From Amyloporia xantha (lineage: Eukaryota > Basidiomycota > Agaricomycetes > Polyporales > Adustoporiaceae): a stretch of 64,000 bases of DNA. The translations under genes were made by a program, and so were the position numbers. Location of the stretch: positions 1,054,001 to 1,118,000 of the forward strand of contig JAYKKR010000007.1 in the NCBI GenBank assembly GCA_036971615.1, read 5' to 3'. The notes below the pieces were generated by a model that saw only the letters and a program-made list of their open reading frames with translations, was not told where the DNA came from and did no database searches. Positions 15,549 to 27,942 of this stretch are shown piece by piece; within the stretch, counting starts at the first letter, position 1, and each line of letters begins with the position of its first letter.

Positions 15549-16708
15549 ATGTCCTCTCCCATCTCCGGCACTCATCCAGGCCGCCCGCGCAGCTCCAGCA
15601 TGAGTGACTTTTTGCGAGCCCGCCAGGCAGGCCTCCCCCATACCGTCGCCGTGGAAATGATCACAAACCTGCGGAATGCAGTCGCAGAGGAGCGGTGCGT
15701 ACCCATCTGTCCCCTGTCTGATATGCTATCTAATGTCTGAAGCATGTACCCTTTCGTTCTCCACCCAACTCCCGGTTTCCATCGCCTGTGGCTTGATCTG
15801 ACGCGGGGGTCTCGGCGGTTCAACGGGTCTTGATTGAACGGACTCAGACGGCTCGAAGAATTTGCAAGCAAGCTCCCGAGACTGACAGAAGAGGAGCTCT
15901 TTACGCTCGGGCAGGAGGGTGAGTCCCTTGTCCGTCGACCTTTCTCCTCTTCCTCATGCCGATCATCCGAACGTCTTCTGACATATCACTCCCTCTCCCC
16001 GTAACGGGATTCTCAGACTCCACCTGCCCTATCTGCCTCACGTCCCTCCTCGCCCTCCTCGCCGAGGAAGAGACCGCGCTCGTGCTCGACTCGCCCGCAC
16101 ATCCCGCCGAGGAGCTCGGCGTCACGCGCCTCGTCGACAGCTGTGGGCACATCTTCTGCCGCAAGGAGTGAGCCGCCCCATCTCGCAGTCTATCCGCTGC
16201 TTCCTCCCCAGGGCTGACGTGCACTGTGAATGGCTCGATAGCATACGCAACTGGATGCGGGAAGGGGTAAGTACATTCTGAAAACAACATCATCCTGTCC
16301 ACCCAATTACGATTACTTTACATCTCCTGTCTGTGGTTTCCTCTCGCGGACTCTGACACCAAACTCCCACCCGCAGCACAGCACCTGCCCGACCTGCCGC
16401 CGGCCCTTCCTCCCTCCGGCCCCTACCTCCTCCTCCGCGTCCCCGACACCGACGACCGCGCCCTCGCCTTCGCCGACCTGCAGCAGCTCCCAAGCCGCGA
16501 CATGGAGTCCGACATCGCCGCGTTCCTCCGCGAGCTCTCCATCCCGGACAACTTCCCCTCCATGGCGCGCGCGATCATGGGCGCAAGTGGCACATCGAGG
16601 GACGTGAGCACCGGGACAGAGGCGCAGTTTGACGGTCAGAGGAGGGCTTGGAGAGAGGAGGATAGGGAGGAGGAGGGGACGGAGGCCTTTGCGGGGATGT
16701 ATTCGTAG
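15549..16708 (+). CDS. RING finger protein (putative E3 ubiquitin ligase) with frame conflict in the last exon
   Basis: Probable ubiquitin ligase. Exons 15549-15694, 15848-15918, 16017-16167, 16212-16266, then a last exon with two possible acceptors. A Ser-rich start (MSSPISGTHPGRPRSSSM) leads to the RING: STCPICLTSL, then a long insert rich in Ala/Glu, SCGHIFCRKEADVHCEWLDS, and STCPTCRRPF. The position after FC that usually holds Cys or Asp is unclear (RKEAD). Using the acceptor before 16377 keeps the final CPTC pair but runs into a Pro/Ser-rich tail stopping at 16607. Using the acceptor before 16382 loses CPTC but reads a protein-like tail (DIAAFLRELSIPDNF) ending GMYS at 16708. Either alternative splicing, a real frameshift or a sequence error explains this. 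Confidence 0.75.
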
Positions 16709-16901
16709 ATGGGTGGGATGTATCACCGCAATGCATGCGTGTACGATAGGCATCGCGATTGTAGACTTGTACTGTACTATCATAACATGGTCATGGTGTG
16801 TTTCGGCTCACGGCCGAGGGAGTGAAGAGTCTACAGCGTTGGAATTGCACTTTGCACTATCGGGTTTCCCAGTGACATGTGTCTATTTCTCACTCCTCCT
16901 G
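16709..16901. other. 3' flank of the RING gene
   Basis: Short non-coding stretch after the stop of the longer reading frame. It probably contains the 3' UTR. Confidence 0.3.
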
Positions 16902-17170
16902 AAATCAATGTTGAAGTTGGTATTCACATCTGACAGGACACAGGTGCATTACACATATCATAAAATTAAGCTCCGTGATATGCATAGCCAGAGCGACATC
17001 CGTCAAAGACGACACTTACGCAGTATGTAAAATCAAGCTTCCCAAAATCAGTGTTGAAGTTGGTATTCACACCTGACAGGAAGCAGGTGCATTGCATATA
17101 TCATAAAACCAAGCTCCGTGATACGCACAGCGAGAACAACCTCCGTCAAAGACGACACTTATGCAATACG
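16902..17170 (+). repeat. Imperfect direct tandem duplication, unit about 126 bp, offset 143 bp
   Basis: Copy 1 spans about 16902-17027 and copy 2 about 17045-17170. Both begin AATCA(A/G)TGTTGAAGTTGG, share CTGACAGGA(C/A)(A/G)CAGGTGCATT and end with GTCAAAGACGACACTTA. Differences are single-base changes, mostly transitions. The repeat sits right after the RING gene and touches the 3' end of the HAD gene. No terminal inverted repeats or target duplication seen, so this looks like a local duplication. Confidence 0.85.
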
Positions 17171-17171
17171 T

Positions 17172-18170
17172 TTAGCACCCCAGTAACGCAGCCAACGCCA
17201 ACAGCCCCTGCTGTTCGTCGCCCGCTCCTGTGCCATCGACAAACAAGTCCATCTCTGCCCGTACAGCTTGCATGTCCTCTTCGGGGTCCTCCGTGGTGCG
17301 CTGGATGTAGACCGTCTTCATACCTCTAACGCGACCACAAACAAATACAGACATAAGCTCCGCGTAAGTCGGGTCAGACTGTCAAAACAAGACGTACATC
17401 TGCGCAGCAGCGCGCAAGTCGTACGCGTGCGCGGCGACCATGGCGGTCTGCTCGGGGCGGAGGGCGAGCAATTTGAGGGCGTTGCGGTAGATCACCGGGT
17501 CGGGCTGTATATATGGGCAGGGCCATCGCACATGTGCGCTCGCAACAGACGTACCTTTGTCGATTTCAGCAGCTGCGAAGAGAAGAGTGTGTCGAACGGT
17601 AGATGCGCGGACCGGACGATGTCCAGCTGGAGGCGGGTGGTTCCGTTCGCGAGGACGACTCTGCGTGACACGGGTAGACAGTCATTCGGCATCATGACGC
17701 ATCGCAGAACGGAGAGCGTGCTGACACCATGTAGCGCTCCTTAAGTCTCCGCAGACCGTCGACGCTGTCCGGCCACGCTGAACAGCACAGAGACGCTCCT
17801 AAGTCAGCCTTCACAACACACACGATCCACGCCCACCTTGCTGCCTATGCCAAGCCGTCACAAGCTCTCGTCTCACTCGTGGATCCCAGGTCTCTCCGCC
17901 CACGCCTCTCTCTGCCAGTAACGCGTCCAGGACCTGCGCATGCACCGCATCCACACTGTGTGCCTGCTCACCCGCCGCAAACGACGCGAATATTGCCTGG
18001 AAGAACCCCGCACGCCAGGCCAAAGCTAGATCTGGCAGATCTGCGTCGGTGAGCGGGGGCGGCAGAGGAAACTGGCGCATAGCGGAGAGAATGGAGCTAT
18101 GCCAGTTGGTGCAGGTGCCCATGAGGTCAAATACGAGGGCTTGGACATCTTGCAGGGACTGGGTAGACAT
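17172..18170 (-). CDS. HAD-superfamily hydrolase (2-haloacid dehalogenase type)
   Basis: Haloacid-dehalogenase-like hydrolase; such fungal proteins act as dehalogenases or small-molecule phosphatases and the substrate cannot be told. Start at 18170 (MSTQSLQDVQ). The nucleophile motif I is VFDLMGTCTNW, where the usual DxxGT aspartate is kept (D-L-M-G-T). Motif II is VVVLANGTTRLQ, where Asn-Gly replaces the usual Ser/Thr-Asn. Motif III includes the Lys of LLKSTKPDPVIYRNALK. Motif IV should be in the MVAAHAYDLRAAAQIGMKTV block, which has AHAYD in place of the more common AHxxD. Four introns fit; one uses the donor GTCAGC after codon YMV. The protein ends LLALAALLGC at 17172. Confidence 0.85.
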
Positions 18171-18519
18171 GACTGGCGGTGACTGGTATGAGTCGGGTGG
18201 CTACAGCGCTAACGTTCATTCTCATATTGAGGGGAAAGTGATGCGACGCGTCTCGCACGTGCTCGACCTGCTGATCATTGGCATAGCCCGTAGACAGTAT
18301 AAGGGAATGTTCTCACGCTGTACCGCAACGCCGGCGGTCTTCTCGGCCGCGGGCCCCTGACACTGGTTTATTTCAGTCAGCTTTCAGATGCCTGGCATAT
18401 AGAACGTGGCTTGCACCGCACCGACATACTTACAATAGAGGAGCAATAGGACGCCCATTTCGCCATCTCTTTCATGTCATATCTCTGATATTTGACTTTC
18501 GCACATACACCGGCCCACC
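18171..18519. promoter_or_regulatory. Divergent promoter of the HAD and BRI3-like genes
   Basis: About 350 bases between divergent starts. A TATAAGGGA sequence (about 18298-18306) is the only TATA-like element seen. No coding segment. Confidence 0.35.
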
Positions 18520-19210
18520 ATGATTGTGACTGACGATGATGAGAAAGTCATAGCGCATGCTGCTGATCTACAACCTCCTCCGCCGTCCTATGCAGCCGTG
18601 GAAGCAGAGTCTAGGGGCGGTGTGCCATTACAGGAATATGTGACTTATCCACCTCCTGGGCAGGCAGGTTCAGCACAAGCATTTACGGAACAACCTCGAC
18701 CACCTATGCACGCTGCTGGGTCGAGGAGCGCTTCCCAGTCGTACCAACCGCCGAGTCAGCAACGGCAAGCAATTACGGAACAGCCTCGACCACCTATGCA
18801 GGCTGCTGGGTCGAGGAACGCTTCCCACTCGTACCAACCGCCGAGTCCGCAACGGCAGCAGCAGCCACAGCCCTCCCCGGCGATGCGTGATGCAGCGTTG
18901 GGTCAGCAATATCAGCAGCAGCGTGAGTACACTCCATGACCTAGGCTCTCCTGGTTGTTTGAACGACTAGTCCATATCTTACCAACCTTTTCTCGGTAGT
19001 TCTTGCTCGATGCGCTAGAGGCGACCATGAAGTAGCCTCAAAGCATGGCGTCATGGGGATCCTTTGTGCCGTGTTCCTGTTCCCAATAGGCCTTCTGTGT
19101 CTACTGTATGTCAGAGCTCATATCTGTCGTACGCACGGGTTTGACATGTTTTCTTCTTCAGCGTCGACGTGGAGAGGAAGTGTGAACGATGCGGGAAGAT
19201 ATTGGACTAA
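18520..19210 (+). CDS. BRI3-like small membrane protein with Pro/Gln-rich repeats, 185 aa
   Basis: Three exons, 18520-18922, 19000-19105 and 19162-19210 (558 bases, in frame). The N-terminal half is cytosolic, rich in Pro, Gln and Ser, with a duplicated 30-residue unit that starts TEQPRPPM and contains SYQPPS. The C-terminal part is the conserved piece: GDHEVASKHGVMGILCAVFL, then a hydrophobic span (LFPIGLLCLL) and DVERKCERCGKILD with a CxxC pair at the end. This resembles brain-protein-I3 or LITAF-like tails that insert in endosomal membranes through a hydrophobic segment and Cys pair; that link is inference. Exons 2 and 3 have exactly the same lengths (106 and 49) as in the paralogue at 59742-60086. 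Confidence 0.8.
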
Positions 19211-22200
19211 GGTGTCATCACTTCAGCAGGGGGATTTTCATGTACGTGTGTGATTTATGTTAAAAGGGGGGGCAACACACTTAGAGTTGGTCGATGGATG
19301 GTAAATCCACATTTCTTAGCTACGCGATACAGCCTATGCTTATTCCCATTCTATTCGGACTTTCCGCTTCTTTCATTCTTGTTATAGTATACCATGACAT
19401 TGCTACGGGGTCAATTCGTCTGTCCTCACCCTTCACCAGGCGAACTGGCTGATCAAAAATAAGCAGAGCTCATTCCAAGCTGATTTAGATCAACCTTACC
19501 TTGAGACTTCGACGTCTCGAAGGGCGCAATGCATACTCGAAGTCTCCAGGGTCGTGTGCGTCAGAATGTGTTTCCGCTCGTTGATCATGACATGAATATG
19601 TGAACAATGGCCACCAATCAAATTGATCAAATCCGAGGAACGAGAGCCTTGCCAATAAGGCAGTCCCGCACTGTATAAAAGCAACACAATGTTTCGGTCT
19701 TACATACTTACTCTCTTCGGCGACGCGCTGCCCTCTCAACGTGACTATTACTTCACAGCTCTAATCTTACCCCATAAGATGCCTCTGTGCCAACGAGCCA
19801 ACGAGCGGCTCCAGGTCTGGAAATTATCTGCATCGACTCTAGGTTTCATGGCCCTAAGAAGGACGAGCAATGGTGTAGTCACAGGCATCCAGTAGTACTT
19901 TGTCACCGAGGACGTCACTGAACGGAGGTGCAAAGTTTCCCCACAGGGATAAACGCCATGGCCAATTGAAAGTTGTCTCGGGATTGATAGGGAACTCACA
20001 GCAGGACGAATTCATTTCGTCTCCTTCATTGTCTCGCATGCGCAGCTCCTGCTCTCTTGAGAGTAAGGCGCTATGCAAGAGCCGATGTCGGCGTGGCACC
20101 GCGCATCCTCGCGTGTTCGGTATACGGAAAAACGAAATGGAAAGAGCTTGTTTCAGGTCGCTATCACTTCTGTACATACACTTCGCGGCTCCCGGGGCTT
20201 GGAGCTCCGAGTCCGCGAAACTTGATTCAGACTACTCTTGGCTGTGGGGCCACTATTCAAGAGTCTTACTTTCTGTGCTCTTTGCGAGCCTAGCTGGGAT
20301 TGTGATAGTTGGTCAGTAGCGCGGATTTAGATGGTACGTGAGATACAGTTTTGAATTATCAAAATGCTTTTCTGAGACAATCCCCAGAGTTATGTCAATA
20401 TAAATCTATCGAAGATATTCTTAAAAAATCGGACAATACATGTTCAATATGATGCATGTTCTCTAGGACTAGCATTGGTCTTAAGCGATGAGGCAGGCGC
20501 AAGTAATCTCAATCTCGAAGTTGAACTGCAAATGATCTATCTATACAATTAGCATCCCCACTCAACGTTTGAGCACTCTATTGGCACTTCCACTGCGCTG
20601 AATGAATAGTACCGGGAGAACTTGCACCAGACGGCCTGCTCAACCTTGTGGCGTTATGTACTGCATCTGTGGACTCAAGTTCCGCTCTGTAAAGAGATGT
20701 TCCACCCGGGAAGCTGCCAAGTTTCATCGCGCTGGATCCTGGCACAGTATGCGTTTCTGCGGTGGAGACGTGCTCGGATGAGAACCGAGGCGAGACATGT
20801 TGTGAGTATTGCTTGCTCCTTTTGGCTGCATAGGTCGCTCTGGTACAGTGTTGGACAATATGTCTCTGCACGATGCCTTCCCAAGAATTCCCGAGACTAG
20901 GCCTATCTCATATTTTCTGATACTTTTTAAGGGCTTAGGGCTGGCCATTCCTCATATGACGGGCCCCCGCGCCTTCCCGCGCGCCATTACGCGCCCAGAT
21001 TGGCGGTGCATATTACGGCATGCCCGTCTGCATGGTGGCCAAATCAGTATTCACTTGCTGTCAGCGTGCCTGTCGGGTGAGCGCGTTCCGAACCACCTGA
21101 ACATTTCTGAATATCCATGGCACATCCTGACCGTCGCCTCGTGTATCTTACCAAAAGGCCGTCTCATAATTTCGTATTCACCGTGGGCGTCTCACTAGTG
21201 GGACCCTGGCTTTGTCGTCCACCTGCATACACTTGACGCCATTCGATGTTTTTTTTCGCCTTGCGGTGCGGAGTGCACTGCCACTCCTGGCAAGCAACGT
21301 ATCAGGTGAGACCTGGTCAGTCAGTGAAGTTGTTCCATCGGACGGTACGACTCTACTAGTGCCCCTCGATTGTCCGGTGCTCTATTTTCGTGCGAAAGCC
21401 AGAAGACAATACGCTTAGCTCCGAGCGCCGACATTGCCACGATACTTTCTCTGTATGGAGCGATGTGAGCGTTTCTTCCTTTTCGGGTGGCCGAAGATAC
21501 TGCTGCTCATCATGCGGAATGACACGCTGCATCGTGGTTTATTAGACAGTTGATGCTATTCACCTTGCAAGGAAAGGAAGAGGGCGGAGTGCAGATAAAT
21601 TTCGTCTGTGAGTCATGGCTGAATCCACGCGAAATACTTCCGCGCGTCCCTTGCAGAAATTAAGCTTCTTGACCACAATCTATCGTTTATGATATTGTCG
21701 CATAGTACATTCACTTTCCCTTTGAATAATGCACATTGCTCCAACATCTGTAGCCACGGGGAGACACTGATAAGCATTGCAGACAAGCTTGATGACCATT
21801 TACATCGACCGGCTTGGCTAGGCGGCCCAGACCAGTTATTGACGTTGAGTACAAGTGCCGATATGCCGCGGCTTGGATCTAGATCTCGGGGCCGCGTGCC
21901 GGGTTTCCATGTCAAGTCCGTATTTTCCGCCCATGCATTGGTTGCTTTCCGCAGGCTGACCGGACGAGTCCGTGCGACATAAGAACCGCATCCTGCAGGC
22001 GGCTACATTCTATGTCTCCACATCGCTGTACGACCTTGTTGCTGTCGTCGCAGGCAGCACTGAACACGGTCACTAGAAAGGGGTCGACGATACAGTCAGC
22101 CGGCGTTGTGGAGCGTCATTTCTCGGCTATTGCTGATCATCCCGGCACCTCGACCCAAGCGTTGAGCCTGAGTCGTCGTTTATCTTCTCCACATTTCGGA

Positions 22201-22344
22201 CCTCTTCCGCAACGACCACGACGTTTACTAACGACTGTTAACGCTTACGACCGACTCTTCCAACCACGGAGATATCATCGCCATCGAACGCCATAAATCA
22301 CGACCTGGAGAAGTTGACTCGAGAGAGGTTGCTTGGTCGCCGGC
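19211..22344. other. 3.1-kb gene-poor block
   Basis: No gene model could be supported here. All open frames are short, lack recognisable domains, and do not join by plausible splice sites. Two minus-strand pieces (21915-21613, with CDNIINDRLWSRSL) look slightly protein-like and might be remnants. The block could hold non-coding RNA or decayed mobile DNA, but I see no terminal repeats. Confidence 0.4.
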
Positions 22345-25300
22345 ATGTCTAGATTTCATATGGTGCGTGTATACGACGATGTAAATCGCATTGCGTTGGT
22401 ACATCTTTTTGCTCACTGTATGCGGGGCAGTTCGAGGTTTCTGCACCTCACGTCATATATGCGGCCCTTGGAGGCTTTGTAGTCATTGTAGGTGATCGGT
22501 TCGCACTCTTTACGAAAGGTATTGCTGACCATATGCGCACAGTTTGGCATGTTCTCTCTCTTTATACGAGAAAAGGTACGCGATCTAGTCTGTATCGTCC
22601 AGGCGTCGTTATAATGCCGGTGACCATAGCTGTATATCGGAGAAGCATGCTGGTCGTTCCTCTTCGGGGTGATCATAGGTATGTGTCAGTTCATGGTTCA
22701 TGGTGCGGGCATACTGTGGCGGCGACTGATTGATGCAGGCCCTTATGGTGCAAATATTTTCAACCCTCGTGATTGGGGAGGCGGCGATAACAACACCACC
22801 AACACGATCGTCCTCGAATTCACCAGGGTTGTCCTAGCTATCGGCGTCTTTGCGATAGGCGTAGAATTGCCGAAAGCTTACATGGCTAGACATTGGAAGA
22901 GCCTATTCTTTCTTCTCGTCCCTGTCATGACATGGGTGTGTGCGCTCTCTTCGTACATGGCGTAGTGTAACGCTGTCTGACATCGTGGTACTTCATTAGG
23001 GCTGGTTTGTGTCAGCTGGCCTCATATATGCGCTCATCCCTGGACTCAACTTCCTCTCGTCATTGGCAGTTGCGGCTTGTCTCACTCCTACCGATCCTAT
23101 TCTTGCCGCGGCAGTCGTTGGCGGGAAGTACGCAGACAAGCATGTCCCAGCTCATCTACGACACCTCCTCGCTGCAGAGAGCGGCTGCAACGATGGAGCC
23201 GCATTCCCTTTCCTCTTTATCGCTCTGTATCTAACTATCGACCCCTCAACCGGCAGAGCGATATCAGATTGGTTTCTGCTGCTATGGTTATGTGCGTGTC
23301 CTGCGACCATTACATCTATGTGTATAGCCACTCACCCCTCTTTGTTTATTTGCCTATGCAATCTTACAAATCCTAGACCAAGTTTTACTCGGCATCGTGT
23401 TCGGTGCTGTCCTTGGCTTTGCTTTTCGGCACCTCATGAAATTTTGTGAACGCAAGGATCTTATTGACAGGCAATCCTACGTCGCGCAATACGTATCGCT
23501 TGCCATCCTCACAATCGGCGCCAATACGCTGCTTGGTTCAGACGACCTCCTCGCCGCTTTCTCGTGCGGAACAGCGTTCGCGTGGGATGGTTTCTTTAAC
23601 AAGCAGACGGAACAGGCCGTATTTTCGTCCGTGATTGATCTCCTTTTCAATATCGCAGCGTTCGTCTTTGTCGGCGCATGGATGCCTTTCGACGACTTCT
23701 CCGACTCGACATTGACGTTGAGTGTGTGGAGGCTCATTGTCATTGCACTTCTTGTTTTACTTTTGAGAAGATTGCCTATCATGATGGTGGTCTATAAGTG
23801 GGTTCCTGACGTGAAGACTTTCCGCGAGGCATTATTCAGCGGCCATTTTGGACCCATAGGCATTGGTATGTTTTGCACACATTCTGCACCGTGACCACCG
23901 TGTGATTAACGTACTCTTACTCTGTCAGGGGCTATTTTCATTTCTACACTCGCTGCTGAACAACTAGCGCGGCCAGAGAACCCGCCTGCAAATCAGGAAC
24001 AGCTCCTTGCCGCATCCATCCAGCCCATCGTTGCCTTCATGGTACTTTGTTCCATTGCCACACATGGGTTGTCAATACCCTTCTTTTCGCTCGGGCGCCG
24101 TGTACACTCCGTCTCTCGCACTTGGTCTCGTCACGACACCTTTGGAACATTTGGAAATCGCTCATTACCTGAATGGACGACGCACACACGACGCGTCATG
24201 CCTGGCGAAGACATCGTGATCAATCGTGACAGCGAGATGGAGCGTGGAACCTTGACAATACATGAGAAGGAGGAAACGCGGGAAACATATGATGAAACGG
24301 AGGGCGGCACGACACATGACGAGAAGGAGGAAGGCTCATCGTCTCCATCACAGGATGACTCTGCCACGAGAGTAGATGGCTCCGACGTACGTGACGAGAA
24401 CGTCCCTGATGGAGGAGAGATCATCCAGGAGTGGCAAGAGGGTCCCCATCGAATCATAGAGAGACGTGCCGGCCCTGGCGAGGAGGTGTGTGCTGCATCA
24501 CAGAATCATGCCGATCGTCTATTGATGACCACCTATTCAGGTTGAAGTCGAAGTACAGGACACCGAGTCTGGACCTGACGAGCCCATCGTCGGTACGATG
24601 CGCTTGGCCCAAGATACCGCAGCTAACGCCATGCAAGATATAAAGGCGAAGTTGAGGAAGGCACCACATGATGTCGAGTCCATTATAAGTCAGACGGAAG
24701 CCAATTTACAAAGTCGAACAGAAGAAGTGGAACATAAAGCTGAAGACGTGGAACACAGGGCTCGGAATACGGCCAAAGAGGCGATGGGCATGCCGGTGGA
24801 AGGTGGGGCTGAAGGTGAGGATGACGAGGGCTGGATGTCAGATGCAAGCGATGGGGAGCCACGTACCTCGACGTCAGCAAAAGGCAAAAAGCCTGTCAAA
24901 AAGCAACCAAAATCAACATCTCAAAGACCAACGCAGTCTACCTCGCGTAGACGATCTATACGCCATGGCTTGCTCGGTCTTCACGGCACTTCCCGCACTC
25001 ACAGTGAAGATGAAGTCCCTGTGCAGCAGGATGGACAAGACGACCATGGATATGATGCCGGCACTGAATCACCAGATGAACGCCGTGGTCGTCGTATCCC
25101 GCACACAAATAGCTCGACGACAGTACCTTCAATCTCACAATTGACACGGCCACAGCACGCTCGTATCGACTCCATTCGCTCTGTAGACGCACGTCTACGA
25201 ACATACCGAGACCTGTCTCCGGCTCGGTCTGTGCGATTCGTGGATGAGCCCGGCGGGCATGGCTCACCCAGGATTCCTCTCACACCATCATATCCAACCA

Positions 25301-25401
25301 CCCCTCTGTCCATCAGTGAGGCGCCATCCGAAGCCGAGGATGATTCGCCTCGTAATCAGGTCAGATTCTCGCTACCTGACCCTAGCGAGAGGCGAGCATG
25401 A
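22345..25401 (+). CDS. NHA1: Plasma-membrane Na+/H+ antiporter (Nha1/Sod2 type, CPA family), 850 aa
   Basis: Exports Na+ (and probably K+) in exchange for protons, for salt and pH tolerance. Nine exons: 22345-22362, 22431-22487, 22543-22575, 22630-22678, 22739-22935, 23000-23291, 23377-23865, 23929-24485, 24541-25401; 2553 bases in frame. The N-terminal 430 residues form the many-pass membrane domain: VIYAALGGFVVIFGMFSLFI, GPYGANIFNPRDWG, the core CLTPTDPILAAAVVGGKYAD with the ion-site Asp, and AAESGCNDGAAFPFLF with the paired ND acids. The region near FSGHFGPIGIGAIFIS is also typical. The 420-residue cytosolic tail is charged, low-complexity and Ser-rich, as in fungal Nha1 proteins, where it is regulatory. 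The tiny first exon (MSRFHM) is inferred from the phase. Confidence 0.93.
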
Positions 25402-25739
25402 CAAGACCGTTTCTATTCTTGTGCTACTTTTGGGCTATCTGGGATTCCTCGCATGTGTGCTTCGAACCTATAGACGAATGATGGGCCGTGCTTTTGACGG
25501 ATCAGAGGTATGGACTGCCTCATTACGCATACTTGTATCGCATATATATAGCAGTGTCTTGTTTCTTCCATGCTTGTTGTGATACTGTTACTCATTGTCT
25601 GCTCACATTGTATGCACTGATTGTATCATATAGCATTTGTCGCCCTGTCCCCAAGATGCAATGTCCTCGCTTTGTTTCTACACGTCGCAATTGCAAATAT
25701 CTGTCTCGTTTCTTGTTTACATACTCTTTTAGCGCCAAT
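25402..25739. other. Short convergent intergenic region
   Basis: Lies between the convergent antiporter and FAD-oxidoreductase genes and should hold both 3' UTRs. AT-rich. No gene seen. Confidence 0.4.
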
Positions 25740-27942
25740 TTAGCTGAGACCCATCTTCCCCGGGATTATGTTCGCTGTGCTCTCCCGGTGGCCCAACTCG
25801 ACACCGAGCATTTCCAAGATACTGCGAAGTACGAACAGGCCCAAGGCAAGGCCAGCGCCTACAATCATCCTTAGTCCGGTACCTTCGAGGGCGTCGAACA
25901 AAGAAGCGAGTGGCAGTTTCTTCGCATTGGCGGTACGATCAGCATCCAGAATTTCAAAAGGCATCCGTACCGCTTTATGCCCGTCCACATCGATGATCGC
26001 CGTGGCGGCGCGAAGCCCTGAGGTAAAGCCATCCTCGTGGAAGCCGTATTTGACCCATGCGCCTGCAAAGGAGATGGCGCGTTTGTGCTGAATGGCCGGC
26101 AGTTCTTGCTGGGCACGAACCGCCTGCGAATCCGCTCGTCAGGACACTCTGATGAAAGGCTAAGATCGTGATTACCTTGGTGCCGAGGACGGGGTGCTCA
26201 TATTGGTATCGTCCTACCACGCGCTCCGGATCTGGATCAAACGGCGGATTCAGAGTAACGAAGATGGGGCCGTAGTCGTTTTCAGAGATGTGCTGCAGGT
26301 CATTCATCCAATCTAAGACGTGGTGTGGGTAAGTAGAGAAAACATGGGACCTCCGTCCGGTAGATACGTACATGTGCTGGAGGAATGCTCTGGTGAATAA
26401 GAGTTAAAAGGAGGAGGAAGATGGAAAGCCTTACAGAGAGACCTGGTCGATGTTTGCCTTCCTTCTACCTAGCTTATCTACTCCGGATGTCGTCAAATAG
26501 TTCCAGCAGGACCACGCAATGCGTCGCTTGGGCATCAGCTATGAACCAAAAATGAGTGTCATCATGACGCGGAAATACTTGACAAAACGAATCCACGCGC
26601 CCGTTCATCGCAATGCAGGACCGCTTCATTCCTACTCCATTCAAACGCACTGAGGATCCGCTCCTCGTCCTCAGTAACGCCTCCGCCCGCGCGAAGAATT
26701 GCGAGAGCAGAGTCACTATGGCAAGCAAGGACGACGTGATCGTAGTAAACAGATTGCCCGGAAGAGGTGGTAAGCACCACGGCCCCCGAGGCTGAATCTG
26801 CGGGCGCAGACGCGATGGACTTCACAGGCGTCGAAATATGGAGCTGAGAAGGGGGAAGCGTAGACAGTATATGTTCGACGTAAACCCGACTATATGCGTA
26901 TGAATAACTTCGTGGCCACGATAAGGACATCGACCGCCCACCTCCCGCCACGAAGAGTGAGCCAGGACGGCTTTCCCAGAATTTGCAGGAGGTGATGGTT
27001 GTGCATAAACTGGATCTGTATGTGAAACAGTTGGCACCTGAGTTAACAAAATTCGGAGAGAAATGGCGACGATTTTGACTGATTGGAAATAGAGAACGCT
27101 TACGACAGTGCGCGCAGGGAAATCAAGGGCGCATTTGTCGGGCGGCGTGCTCCAAATGGCTGCTGTCATGGGCTAGAGGGGCATACTACACGGTGAGAGA
27201 AATCTGATATTGGAGGTATCATTGCTTACTATGAGGTAATTGTCTCGGAAAGAGGAAGAATAGCCATTCTTGTGTAGATATTCTCCAATGGAAGGTTCTT
27301 CCTTGTCTACAGGGCGTGTTACAGGGTCACAAAGCACTTGTCTCGCACACGCGTTGAAACGCAGGATATCGTAGAGGAGACGCCACATGTTCGGGTCGAA
27401 TATGCGCCACGTCTGGCAGAAAACACTACTGAGACTGTTTCCTGCCCATTCGAATGCTCCCCCGTCCCGCGAGACAGAGAGTGTCATCGTTGTAGGGCAG
27501 ATACGGTCGCGCAAACTGGGGTACATGTTGAGGAAGCGCAGAAAATTGGGGTACGTGCTCGGATTGAAGACGATCTGGGTTCAGAGTAGCATCGTGTTTC
27601 ATGTACGGTTAGAATGAGAAGCGGGTGCCGAGAAAGAGACGCACGAAGCCCCTGGAATAACGAGCGAGTGACTTTAGAAAACCATCAGAAGGCTGCCTCC
27701 GGACACATACGTGTCGACGTCAACAGGTTTCTTCCTCTCATGCGAAAATGAGACAGTGTTGGCATGTCCACCAGGCCGTGCGTCAGCCTCGTACAGGTGC
27801 ACTTCGTGGTCGCTGAACTCGTTTAGCAACTATGAACAATGTAATCAGCTTCATGCAATCTTCAGTATGGTCATATAGCCAATAAACTCACCCAGCTTGC
27901 AGCGAGACCAGACACCCCAGAGCCCACGACCGCGATCTTCAT
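25740..27942 (-). CDS. FAD-dependent amine-oxidase-like oxidoreductase (COG2907 type), C-terminal membrane anchor
   Basis: Predicted NAD/FAD-binding oxidoreductase with the amine-oxidase fold; in bacteria members often neighbour cyclopropane-fatty-acid synthase-like genes, but none is seen here. ATG at 27942 begins MKIAVVGSGVSGLAASW, the Rossmann dinucleotide site, with a first exon of 51 bases. Then come GGHANTV, DVDTGFIVFNPSTYPNFLRF, MTAAIWSTPP, HHLLQILGKPSW, a C-terminal FAD block (HKRAISFAGAWVKYGFHEDG, FTSGLRAA) and a final hydrophobic span GLRMIVGAGLALGLFVL. Several introns of 50-70 bases; a very short exon (GF) lies between two introns near 27.65 kb. The stop is at 25740-25742. The middle exons (26.4-26.9 kb) were read only roughly. 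Confidence 0.87.
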
